A stretch of DNA of 64,000 bases from Cymbomonas tetramitiformis (Eukaryota > Chlorophyta > Pyramimonadophyceae > Pyramimonadales > Pyramimonadaceae). The position numbers were made by a program, and so were the translations under genes. The notes beneath the pieces are model-generated. The model was not told the DNA's origin and made no database searches. It saw only the letters and a program-made list of their open reading frames with translations. The stretch is from the NCBI GenBank assembly GCA_001247695.2, contig LGRX02033465.1:28549-92548 (forward strand), read 5' to 3'. Of the stretch, positions 11,671-22,510 are shown piece by piece (the first letter of the stretch is position 1; every line of letters starts with the position of its first letter).

Positions 11671-12950
11671 CAGGAAGAGGGAGCGCAGTCTCGTGGTATC
11701 TTGAGGGGTGCACCCCTTCAGACCCCTGTGCGATTGGAGGGGGCCTTTGAGGAAGTGGCAGTGGCACCTTTCTCTGCTACTAGGCCCAACCGAGATTTCA
11801 AACCTGGGAACAACGCGTGGACGTTCATAAAATTGACGCAGCTCGTACAGTTTGCTGTCGAAGATATGCATGATAACCACGCAAAACAAATGAGTGAGTT
11901 GATATCCGTGATGCAAAACAACTACACCGAGACACAAGAACACAACAGGCTGTTGAAGGAGCTCTTGAACAAGGAGGTTGTCAACAACCAGCCGGCACTA
12001 GCAAGTGTTCAAGGGGTAAGTATTTTCTCAAACTTGTGCTTTTGGCTTTAGTATACAACTTGAGATTATTGTATGGCGTATGTCTCTTGACAAGAGGTAT
12101 GATATACTGTGCCTCAACCACGATGAGTGCTTGTCAGGGTAAAGAAATAGACACCAAGACGATCACGTTGGTCACCCGGTTATGCATGGAGAACCATACT
12201 GAGGGATGGTATTTCCAAGATACGAAAGATTGCGTTCTCCTCCTGTTGAACGAACCCAACATTCTTAAAGCACGAACGAACCCGGAAACCAAGGCTAGAT
12301 TCAAGGATCTACATGAAAAGGTAAGTTATTTCTCATATGGCAAACGTGTTATGAGGGTATATTTGAAAGTGATATATGTGGAAGTGGTTTCAAAATGTAC
12401 TTGTTGTGCAAATATAGGTCAATACTTCACAGCGCAATAACACGAGGCACATGGTGGCTAAGAAGGTTAAAAAGGTTGTGCCTGTTATCTACAATGAGTA
12501 CTTTACGAGTATTGGTGGGAAGCTTGTCCCTAAGGCAACTGTCAACTCCCTTCAAGGTAATTGGCTTCCCACGAATTGCGCCCATAGCGTGGCGCTTTGA
12601 CTGCAATTGTGGCCCAAAGTGTGGTGCTTTGACGTTTGTACAAGGACTTTCGCGTTTATGTGTTTATGACTTCCTCGGCTTGATTTGTATATGCAGGCGG
12701 GGAGTGGCACAAGACCGCCAGTGATCCATTAGGAAACCCTCTATTTATGGAGGTGGTCCAACAAGTATTTCCACCGAGTAAAAAGCTAGGAAATCGAGGA
12801 GACCCAAGCTTATTGCAAAAATTCACCACCAAGACCATTGCGTTCCTATTACTTTGTGTTTATAGCAACTTGTTGTGCATGGAAAGGCGGTGCCAAACCA
12901 AGAGTTTCCAAAACTCTTTCTTTTGGACATATTATTGGAGTTCGGGATAG
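11671..12950 (+). CDS. Hypothetical spliced protein with coiled-coil
   Basis: Four exons fit together with GT-AG introns that keep the frame: one ending at SVQG (donor 12019, GTAAGT), one GKEIDTKTITLV...FKDLHEK (about 12139-12319), one VNTSQRNNTRHM...TVNSLQ (about 12418-12555), and one GGEWHKTASDPLGNPLF onwards (from about 12697). The first exon may start at a CAG acceptor at 11670 or at an upstream Met (11605). Its second half (AVEDMHDNHAKQMSELISVM...) is likely a coiled coil. No family is recognised. The last exon runs into the 3' end of LINE copy 2, so the gene may be truncated. Splicing is inferred only from the sequence. Confidence 0.5.
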
Positions 12951-12952
12951 AT

Positions 12953-15900
12953 TTAATTGTTCCCGTAACATGGTCCACTTCGGGCTTAGCGGTCACAGCA
13001 ATGGTATTCTTTTTTGAACTTGATGGACGGTACATGCTAGCTTCCGGGAGAGCGTGTAAGTATAATTCCTCATTCATTTCCTGTCTTAGATCAGCAAGTG
13101 GAAAAAGTTTTGATGGCTGTGTTTTGATGTATGTGGTACCTTTTCCAGGGTTTAGTAGTTTGGGCTTTTCTGAGATTTCTTCAGCGATGATTTTCCTTAG
13201 TTCGCTATCTTGGGTTGTTCTAAGACTATACAAACTATTATTATGTCCTGAGCATTCAAGTTGGATGTGTTCGAAGGTGCATTTTGTATTCTGTTGGCAG
13301 TAGGGGCAGTTTTCAGTCCCGATTTTCCCCAGTTTAAATAAACGTGCTGGAGAGGCTTGGAGACCCAGGAGTTCTCTGCTTCTAGAAGCGGTGAAAGCTT
13401 TAGGTGTTATTTTGGAAATATCTTTAGTGGGGGCGGTGTTATTCTCGTTGAGCATTCTCAAGTACGTCCCTTGAGACTGTAGAGTTCTCCAATTATGATA
13501 GTGTGAGAGACGTTGAATTCTTCTAATGTGACTACGGATATCGCCTAAAATAGGGACCTCAAAAAAGAATAACGAGAAGGGCAGTTCCTCGGCAGGGTCG
13601 TAGCGGGAGATGTCTAAACAGCCCCCTCTGAATGAGGCTCTTTTAGCAGTACGGTCCACTCTGTCATGGACTTTGTCATTATTGTGACCCCTGATCCATT
13701 TAAGGATGATTTTACTGTGGTCTCCTTCACTGTAGAAGCCAAGTTCTTCTAACAGTAGGCGAACAGCCTGCACATCTCTGCGATTAGCTTCACGTAGTTT
13801 GTCCCGAGCACTCATGGATCTGCCATTCTTTGTTACAGCAGATATTGCGGCCATGGAGTCAATGGCATGTACCATTGGAGTCATGGATTTGAGGAGTTTC
13901 TCTTTTTGTTCTGTGAGTAGAAATCGCAGTCCCGCAATTTCAGCAGATGTGCTACTCGGGTTTTGGATGTCTTCCTTGATATGAAGCCCCGGTGCGGCGA
14001 AAGTTCTTGAGGGGGGGATATTCATCTTCCGAACAAGTGGCATTTCGTTGTCAAAGTTTTTTATGGCATATGCTGCACCACTGCATGCTGATTTTTGACC
14101 AGCAAATAGAGAACCGTCGCTTGCCATATCATAATCTTCCATTTGTTTGCTCTTTTCGGCGTGAGGGATAGATTCTTCTTCTGAGTCGCTAGGGCAGCTA
14201 TATTCACTTTCTTCTTCCGCAGTTTTGTTTTTCATTCTGGCAATAATGGTCTCATACTGTCTGTCTGAGATGTAATCATAGTGTGAGTTAATATCACTGA
14301 CTTTAGCAAGGACAGAAGAGGGCGGGTCTATATGGTCATTATATTCGAAAATGGAACCTGCTGGAATTAGGATGCAACCGTCATTGGTGATGCTATATTC
14401 AAAGTCGTATTGAAAACTGCTGGTTCCTTCGATTCTGACAAAGACATTAGGGTTTATGGCATTGTTACTGTATTCTGTATATTGTATTGACATGGCCTCT
14501 AAGTCAATATTGGCAATGTGAATAAGAGAGATGGAATCTCGGTCACCATTTCCTTTCCAATAAAACTCACCCGTGTCCGGGGGTACTATGTTGTCTCTAT
14601 ATTGTTTCTTTACATATCTGGCCTGTGGGTCCAAATCTACAGGGTTTTGAAGCATTTCCTTTTCGATTTCGGTTAGCCATCCAGGGGGTCTATTACCGTT
14701 CAGCCTGAAAAAGCCTTTGCTTTCTTGCCAGTTTTTTAACATTCCACCGCAGGGAGTCAGAAAGGAACCTGTGTGCCTGAGGTTATATTTTTGAATTGCG
14801 GAGGTAACATTCCTCGACATGTAGAGTTGTCTGGGAAGGATGGTGATTAATGTGGTTTCACCCGCTTCATTTTCAGGGTAATTTTTAGAGTCGATAGCGT
14901 ATCCAAGTTTTGCCATAATGTGACCTGTACGCCTGAACCAGTTAAAACGTTTGTCTTTTGTGTGACTGTAGGTTGCATAGTGTGATAAGGGGAAGCCCGA
15001 GATGGCATTTTTACTCATTTCGTTGTTCATGTTTTGAATTATTATTTTAAGCCATAGATTGCTGTTTCTACGGTATAGTGAGATAAGGTGGGGGTCAGTG
15101 ATACGGTCCGTGTGGTTGTGTTGCCAATATTCGTGTTCATCTGCAGAACACAGGGTGTTCATAGTTTCAGTAATACACGACGCGGTTACAATATCGAAGA
15201 CACTATCAATACCGTACCCGCCCTGGCAGACTGCTGACCAGATTATTTGGTGATTAGTGTCAACTGGGCAGCACAGGTATTTGATTATAAACGAAGCTAT
15301 CATTTTGTCTAATTCAATTGCAACATTCTTTGAGGAGTTGGCAATTGCTGAGGTAACTTTAAGGGGGTACGCCATTCTCGGAACTACAACCGCATTTATA
15401 ACATATCTTAGCTGGTGTAGAGTCATGTGTTGCAGTTGGATGGATGTTAGAGTGGATTTAAGTCTGTCGATAAGGATTTCCGCCTGTTTGTCACATTCCC
15501 CATTTAGTGCAAACCATACTCCAAGGTATCTGTTTACCTCTTTGCTGTTAGAGAAATCGAGAAAATCTGGTGACTCAGGAGGTATCCATTTTGCATCAAT
15601 GGAAGGACTTGAGTCATTGGTATTGGGCTCCAGATGACCCCCAGAGATGAGTAAATCATCGGACAGTTCATATCGTGTTACCATTTTGCCCTGGGGTTTG
15701 ATGCGCTTTCTGTAAGAGTATTTGGATTTCTTAACATTGATGGGAATATCGATGAAGCTCATAAATTCATTAACTATACCTAGCATGTCTTGAACTTCGT
15801 CTTTAGTTTTCCCCACGAGCATGATGTCATCACAGAAGAATCGTGCAAAGATATTTAAAGGGGTGTCCTTTTCTAATAGGTTTTGGGAGGGAGGAATCAC

Positions 15901-18495
15901 ATTATTTCCTGGTTTGTCTGATCTATGGCGTTCCGAGTTCAGTTCATATCCATATGTGGTTCCTGTCGGGTTTGCACCGTTTGCTCTTTTTGCTAACCAA
16001 ATTGCCAGAATATCCATAATAGCTACAAACCTTAGTGGGCTCAAAACTTCTCCCTGTGGAACTCCACATTCGAGGGACCATTCATCTGTGAGGCCTTCTT
16101 CAGTAAGTACCATTCTAGAGGCATCATTGGTGATGTCTGAGATGATGTTAATTATTTGTGATGGAAGTCCTAACTTTCTGAGCGCTAAATTGCTCATCCA
16201 GAATTCAGCTCTGTCAAATGCTTGTTTGAGGTCCAGGTAAACTACGTGGAGGTCTTTGTCGTATCTATTGGCATCCGAAATTACTTCATTCAAAATTTGG
16301 AGTGAGTCATCTATGTTTTTATTCGGAAGAAAGGCATCTTGAATGGGAAAGAGAATGGGGTGGGTGTTGAGTATTGTTTTGAGACGGTTAGCAATTATTG
16401 TATTAAATAGTTTAAGGCCCGTTTCCAACATTGTGAGGGGTCTGGAATTATCTATGGTACATGGTGCAGAGGGGTTTTTAGGGATTGGAAGGATGACTCC
16501 AGATTTTGCACTCTTAGGAAATCTCCCAGTTATAAGAATGTGGTTAAAAAGTGAGACAGTAACTTCTTGAAAATTCTCTGGGCCCTTGATCCACTGCGAG
16601 TATCTCATCCCTGAGGGTCCTGGTGCTGTAGAGATACCACAGTCCGAGTATGCTTGTTGAAGTTCTTTGTGCGTGATTTCTGTCAATAGTCTTGCGGCGG
16701 CCGTATCGGGGATTTTAGGGCTATCCTTGAGAATGTCAGTGAGCCACTGTGGGAGTTCATCTGGCTCACTCTGGTTAGTAGAAAATAATTTTTTATTTTT
16801 GTATTCATCTAGTGTTGTGTTTAGTCTTTCTGATTTTGTCTCAGGTATCTTTCCATCACTACCTGGCGGGGTTGCGGCTGCACCTTTTTCAGTAGGTTTC
16901 ATCTTTCCCATGATGACTGTGTCTAGAAACCTCGAAAGGTTAGTTGAGAAAAGATGCTGCAGGGCTTCCTTTTCTCGAAGTTTGCGTCGTTCAATGTCTG
17001 TGTCTCTGTTTTTTTGAAAAGCATTTCTGATTATTACATAATTTTCATGCAATCGTAATCTCCATGTGGCTGCTGCTTCATTGTGTTTGGGTTGGAGCGA
17101 GGCAAACGGTAGTGTGCGGGCAGCCTTTTTGGCTTGCTTTGGAATGTTGCTAACATGAGTTCTTGTGCCCAAATATTTGATGGTGCGGCGTACCGTGTTT
17201 AGCCATTTGTATATATAGTTAGATACTGCTGATGGTTTTTCGTACCTCCCAGTTTTGTTCTGATTCTTGGTGCCAAAGGCGTCACTTGCCGCCTGATGTG
17301 CCAATTTGTGCAGGGTATCCCATGTCGCGTCAGGGTGCATTTCCTTGAGGCCAGTGCCGCCGTTTCTAGCTGCTTCCGAACCATTTTCCATTTCGAGTGT
17401 GCTATGTAGTCTTTCAGTGTAAGACACCCAGCCTGTAGCGTATTGGAATAAATGGGCTGTGCAGTCTATTTTTTCCGAATGCATCTCAGATCCGTACAGG
17501 TTCCAGAATTTAGCAGGCATATGGGGTTGTAGAGAGATATCCCAGATGGTCATGTGATCATCTGTGTTGGATTTCGTGATTTTCTTAACTTCCAGTGAGC
17601 TGAATGAAAGGTGTCGTTTGAGATAGGCATTTACATCTTTCCTATTTAGCAGGTGAGGCGAATCTATATGCCAAATGTTATCTTTGACGTTATGGCCTAA
17701 GTTGAGACCACCTTCTGGCATCCCCTTTCCTCTGGAGAGTAAGTGAGCTGCGTGCCATGGGCTATTAAGGTGAATCCACCATTCTTTGGGTTTGTTGTGC
17801 CATTTTAGACATTGTTCTATGCTGTCTGTCTCTTCATTTTTTGCTATGAGCTTGTTCACTGTTATGGGGCTGCCGTCTGTATTATCCCGTCTGAGATCAA
17901 GATCAGTGGTGTCACCCTTGATGGTGCTAATAGCGGCTCTAGCTTTGTTTTTATTGATGCACGCGTGCACAAGTTCATTTGTGCTGTATCCGTTTGCTTC
18001 AAGGAGTCCTACAGTATCTTTCTTGTTTATTTTCCTTTTTGTATCCTTATTTTTGTTTGTCATTCTGATTGGGTACCCTGGGTATTCATCATGTGTTGTT
18101 TCCTTGGCACCATTGAATCTAGGTGTTGGCAAAGTTGTATCTGTAGAAATCTCCGGTTTGGTGTCGTTTTGAGGGAGCTTAAATTCAGCCCACACTATCC
18201 CGTGGTCGGAGATGATATAAGGGTTTTCCTCCGTCCATCCAGTTTTAACTGTCAATTCTGCCATAGTTGTGTTGGCCATGATATGGGTAAGTTTTGCTTT
18301 TGAGTTTTTGGATATAACATGTGTGAAAATTTCCGTGTTTGGATTACGGTCCATTATCAGTTCATTAAGAGAACATCTGTCATTGTTGAAATAAGTTAAA
18401 AGATGCTTATTCTTCTCAACATGCTCTTGATATGACATGTAATTTCCACCCGACACCCGCTGATTTGGGATAATGGTACAGTTTTTGTCACCTAT
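12953..18495 (-). pseudogene. LINE polyprotein: EEP C-terminus, RT, RNase H, zinc motif (copy 2)
   Basis: A single uninterrupted frame of more than 1,800 codons runs downstream of the nonsense codon. It contains the end of the EEP fold (ISDHGIVWAEF), RT blocks (YLDLKQAFDRAEFWM, GVPQGEVLSP, FFCDDIML at about 15830-15850), an RNase H with SDGSLF, SAEIAGL, IDSMAA and the IRGHNNDKVHDRVDRTAK segment, and a C-terminal CPYC...H...C zinc motif. RNase H plus a terminal CCHC is typical of I-like and related LINE clades. The enzyme set would nick target DNA, reverse-transcribe and remove RNA. The nonsense codon at 18496-18498 (TAG; Glu in copy 1) separates it from the protease and endonuclease start. 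Confidence 0.85.
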
Positions 18496-18498
18496 CTA

Positions 18499-20142
18499 TA
18501 TGTAGGCCTTTTTTGGATTATTTCCTGCCTTCCCTGCCCAGTCAGTGAGTGTGTCATATAATTCCACTTGTTCCTCTACTAGTGTGGCATCATTCATATA
18601 ACCGCTGGCTATGTAGAGCTCAAACCCGTTATTTCCTGAAAATTTGGTCATTACTGCTCTCTTTACATCTCCATCAATTGTGGTAACCGAGGTGGATAGT
18701 GGTAAACTTTTCGGATTCCATAGGATCATAGAACCAATGGAAGCTCTTTCATTTACATGAGAAGTGCGAAATTGGATTCCTTTTTGTGTCATTAGGGTTT
18801 TAATTAATGCAAGGTTTTCAGTATTCACCTTGGTTTCTGATATACATATTATATCAGCCCGTCTGTCAATTAAAAGATTGCAGATTGTTTCTAATTTGAT
18901 TAAACTGTCTTTATCTTCTTTGTGGTGTCGGAGGCCTCTCATATTCATACCCATTATAATCAAATTGTTAGAGTGTTGTGCTAGTTGTAGTTTTGTGAGT
19001 CGGTCTAATTCTTCTGACTGTTTCATGGCGCTTTTGTGTTTTGCTTTTTGTAGTATGCATCTGCCATCTGCGTCATAAATATTCTCACAATCAAAGATTT
19101 TGTTTGTGCATTTGGTTTTAAGGATTATTCTCTTTTGTTTATAAGAGTGTTTCCTGCGGTATCCATATGCGTGGGGTCCGCAAGAAGGCTTTCCTTTGCC
19201 TGTGATGAGGTGATTATAAGCAGTGTGGGTGGATTTACAGTCTTTGTTTACGAGATTTGGCTTTGTTGGATGTGCATCAATTTTCGGGAGGTGAGTTCTC
19301 AGTGATTGTCGTATGGTCGAAATGGCTTTGTTATTTTCATGTTTGATTATCCTAGCTTCTCTGCCCGTTTGTGGTAGAATTCTAATATTTAGGTTTTCAA
19401 GTTCGTATAGTAGGTCTCTGTTTAATTGTGCTGCTGAGAAGAATTTAGTGTTGTGCAGGATGTGAACGGCTTTGTGGGCTAGTGTAAAATTGAAAACCCC
19501 CATGTTGTTCGGATGTACTCCCAGTTTCAAGGTTATGCGGTGCACACTTAGGTCTTGAGGGAGAAGCGTGAAAATGTCTTTCTGGTGTTTATTGTAAGAG
19601 ATATCAAAATCACAGTAAATAATCTTTCTTTCTGGAATGATGTGGACTGCAGTTGACCATATGTCATTAGTCACAAGAAGATGAATTTGAATGTTGGTGT
19701 TATCCGTGTTCGGGGTGTGGTGATATTTCCTATGTGATTCGATGGCTTCTGAAACAATTGTTTCATTAGTGGTGTGTGTCTTCCATTCCAGTCTAAAAGT
19801 TTCTATCAGAGTTTCTATCTGCTTTTTAGGTGTGGTACCTCTACGTGTGATGATATGGTGAGAAGGTGAAGTCATATTTGGGCCGCTGATTGCAGCGTCA
19901 TTTCCAGCGGGCTCCAAGTGTTTGAGCTCTAGTGTGTTGTGGGTATTCTTGGCCAGCAGCCCTATTTCTTTCCTCATTTCTAATCGGTATTTGTGTATTT
20001 CCTTTTGCATTGGTTTGTCGCCATACTCCCCACTACATAAATCAAATTTTAGGTACTCGAAAAATGTGGTTTGGTGCGAACCTCTGTTCCATTGGGCCCA
20101 TCTGAAGGCGGTTTTTGCTACCCATATGCCACAGTTGTATGT
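18499..20142 (-). pseudogene. LINE polyprotein: Ulp1-like catalytic Cys part and EEP N-terminus (copy 2)
   Basis: The frame starts inside a Ulp1/C48-like fold with TYNCGIWVAKTAFRW, which places Cys where the nucleophile of SUMO-protease-like enzymes sits, and runs into the EEP domain (NLIIMGMNMRGL, DIICISETKV). Between them lie about 250 residues with no recognised motif. Fusion of the protease to the endonuclease in one frame shows the protease belongs to the LINE rather than to a host gene. The upstream half of the protease lies across the MITE insertion at 20143-20404. Confidence 0.75.
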
Positions 20143-20404
20143 CAAGGTATGGTTTGCTGGAGGTCAACATTAGCATAAAAATTTGCAGATCTAGATCTCG
20201 AGATATACGTGTTTTTAGTTGGTGCTTAAGTATGGTTAAGTATGGGAGATCGCGGAACGGTATCGACCATAACTTCTTCATGCCTTAACCACTTGACTCC
20301 CCGAAGTGCATAATATGTTTAGATAGGTTCAACCAACCTATTTATCAAATAAAAATATTTGAAAATTTTTATGCTAATGTTGACCTCCAGCAAACCATAC
20401 CTTG
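20143..20404. mobile_element. MITE, 262 bp, in the LINE protease domain
   Basis: The insert has about 42-bp perfect terminal inverted repeats starting CAAGGTATGGTTTGCTGGAG and is flanked by ATGT at 20139-20142 and 20405-20408. Removing the insert and one flank copy leaves the protease frame open across the site (FQTD next to TYNCG). Superfamily not determined; the 4-bp duplication is unusual enough to leave open. Confidence 0.8.
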
Positions 20405-20789
20405 ATGTATCTGTTTGAAATGTATCCTTGCTAATGGTGATTGTGGATTCCTTATATTCTGTAATGGTTGTGAGATTTTTCAGCCAGGTTTTGAGTGCTA
20501 CCTCAACCATATTAATGGTTTCTCTTTCGGCTTTATCTCCAAGGGGGTCATATATGTAAGCTTCTATTTTCCCAGATGATGATAAGCGGATCATTATGAG
20601 ACGCCAATGTATATTGTCACACACGCCTATTTGTGTGTGGCCATATTTCTTGAGTCTGCTATTAATGAGTTGTGTGAGTTTTTGGTCCTCCACTGTCATC
20701 TTTAGCATCATGTCTGTAAGGTCCATAGGGGCTATGGTACTCGGGTCCCGTATTTTCATCGCATCACCAACATGAGTTGCATTAAACAC
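20405..20789 (-). pseudogene. Ulp1-like protease domain, N-terminal half, of LINE copy 2
   Basis: The frame has the order of active-site residues expected of C48 peptidases: His in NIHWRLIMIRL, Asp in AYIYDPLGD, and Gln in DTFQTD, with the nucleophile Cys following across the inserted MITE (TYNCG). In cells such enzymes cut SUMO or related ubiquitin-like modifiers; in a retrotransposon the role is unknown. The frame is offset from the N-terminal Lys-rich frame by a shift near 20775, and the same shift is present in the duplicated copy at 21730-21763, so it either predates the duplication or is a normal feature. Confidence 0.65.
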
Positions 20790-21487
20790 CGCTTTTCTGA
20801 AAGGAGTGATTCCGTTGCCATTTTAGTTTCATCTACTGCATTATCTTCGGTGCTTGCTCCACCGCTTAACATCTGCTCCGGTTCAGGCATATTATGTTGT
20901 TTGGGATCGTTATCCTTCTTGCGGTGGGGTTTATGTTTCATTATTCTTAGAGGTGATTTCATTTTAGATTTCTTTGTATTTTGGGTCCGTGTCCTCTCCC
21001 AAAGCCATGCCATTTTGGGGTTTTGAATCATGTATTTCAAGGCGCTCTTGCTTATCCTTTTGCAGGCCTTAGGTCTCTTGTGGGCTAGGTGTATTATGAC
21101 TCTAGGTCCCGGGAAATATTGTTTAGGGTTCAACTTCATTTTGCTGAGTCCCGCCATTAAATGAAGAAGCATGATAGTGGGCCCGTAAGTGGTTGTTTGC
21201 AGTTCCGCTCGTGTTTTAACAATATTTTCCTCACGTCTCAGAAGGTGTCGCATTATGTAATATGTCATAATTATGCTGCCGCTTATGTCTTTATATATTT
21301 TTATTTCCATTTAAAATATATTTCGGACCGTGCTGGGCTTACTATAAGATACATATATTGTGTTAAGTTAGCAGCCCGTATTTTGAGGTCAAATGCATTC
21401 CATTTCAAGTTATTTGGAAGCCGCGATAAGTTTACCATAGACCGCTTAAGGTTAGTAGCTGACCTCATCGGGTCGCCTATAAGTTTA
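20624..21487. repeat. Tandem duplication unit A
   Basis: The unit matches 21598-22453 nearly base for base apart from an 8-bp indel (about 21171 in A). It spans the LINE 5' region including the frameshift between the Lys-rich and protease frames. The break sits at CGCCTAT, which occurs at both junctions. Confidence 0.9.
20756..21310 (-). pseudogene. LINE N-terminal region, Lys/Arg-rich (copy 2)
   Basis: This frame lies directly upstream of the Ulp1-like part and encodes a basic product (YFPGPRVIIHLAHKRPKACK, RTRTQNTKKSKMKSPLRIM, KPHRKKDNDPKQ). It could be an RNA-binding ORF1-like segment, but there is no recognisable RRM or zinc knuckle. An almost identical copy exists in the tandem duplicate at 21730-22200. 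Confidence 0.5.
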
Positions 21488-21597
21488 TCTATAAGGTAGC
21501 TAGACCTCATCGGATCGCCTAAGGTAGCTAGACCTCATCTATAATATAGCTGACCTCATCGGGTCGCCTATAAGGTTAGTAGCTGACCTCATCGGGT
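21488..21597. repeat. Spacer of short degenerate repeats between duplication units
   Basis: About 110 bp contain four imperfect copies of a ~25-bp unit with the core GACCTCATCGGGTCGCC, derived from the end of the flanking unit. The array suggests repeated slippage at the duplication junction. Confidence 0.75.
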
Positions 21598-22453
21598 CGC
21601 CTATTTGTGTGTGGCCATATTTCTTGAGTCTGCTATTAATGAGTTGTGTGAGTTTTTGGTCCTCCACTGTCATCTTTAGCATCATGTCTGTAAGGTCCAT
21701 AGGGGCTATGGTACTCGGGTCCCGTATTTTCATCGCATCACCAACATGAGTTGCATTAAACACCGCTTTTCTGAAAGGAGTGATTCCGTTGCCATTTTAG
21801 TTTCATCTACTGCATTATCTTCGGTGCTTGCTCCACCGCTTAACATCTGCTCCGGTTCAGGCATATTATGTTGTTTGGGATCGTTATCCTTCTTGCGGTG
21901 GGGTTTATGTTTCATTATTCTTAGAGGTGATTTCATTTTAGATTTCTTTGTATTTTGGGTCCGTGTCCTCTCCCAAAGCCATGCCATTTTGGGGTTTTGA
22001 ATCATGTATTTCAAGGCGCTCTTGCTTATCCTTTTGCAGGCCTTAGGTCTCTTGTGGGCTAGGTGTATTATGACTCTAGGTCCCGGGAAATATTGTTTAG
22101 GGTTCAACTTCATTTTGCTGAGTCCCGCCATTAAATGAAGAAGTGGGCCCGTAAGTGGTTGTTTGCAGTTCCGCTCGTGTTTTAATAATATTTTCCTCAC
22201 GTCTTAGAAGGTGTCGCATTATGTAATATGTCATAATTATGCTGCCGCTTATGTCTTTATATATTTTTATTTCCATTTAAAATATATTTCGGACCGTGCT
22301 GGGCTTACTATAAGATACATATATTGTGTTAAGTTAGCAGCCCGTATTTTGAGGTCAAATGCATTCCATTTCAAGTTATTTGGAAGCCGCGATAAGTTTA
22401 CCATAGACCGCTTAAGGTTAGTAGCTGACCTCATCGGGTCGCCTATAAGTTTG
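21598..22453. repeat. Tandem duplication unit B
   Basis: Second copy of 20624-21487. It carries the same Lys-rich frame (21730-22200, minus) and the first residues of the protease frame (21539-21763). It ends about 60 bp from the stop codon of the glycosyltransferase gene. Confidence 0.9.
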
Positions 22454-22510
22454 TTTAAGTTACTAGAAACCCGCTTGAGGTTATTTGGGTGCCGTATCGA
22501 AGTTATCACA

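Larger units (their letters stand above)
12953..22453 (-). mobile_element. LINE (non-LTR retrotransposon) copy 2, nearly complete, with Ulp1-like protease
   Basis: Read on the minus strand the element encodes, in order: a lysine-rich N-terminal region (20756-21310), a Ulp1/C48-like cysteine-protease domain (20789 to about 20050), an EEP endonuclease (about 18970-18190), an RT (about 16500-15650), an RNase H (about 14130-13640) and a C-terminal CCHC motif (about 13262-13320). It is interrupted by a 262-bp MITE, one nonsense codon at 18496-18498, and a frameshift near 20775. The 5' part is tandemly duplicated. The exact 3' end is uncertain between about 12850 and 13010; the 5' end is uncertain because of the duplication. 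Confidence 0.85.
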
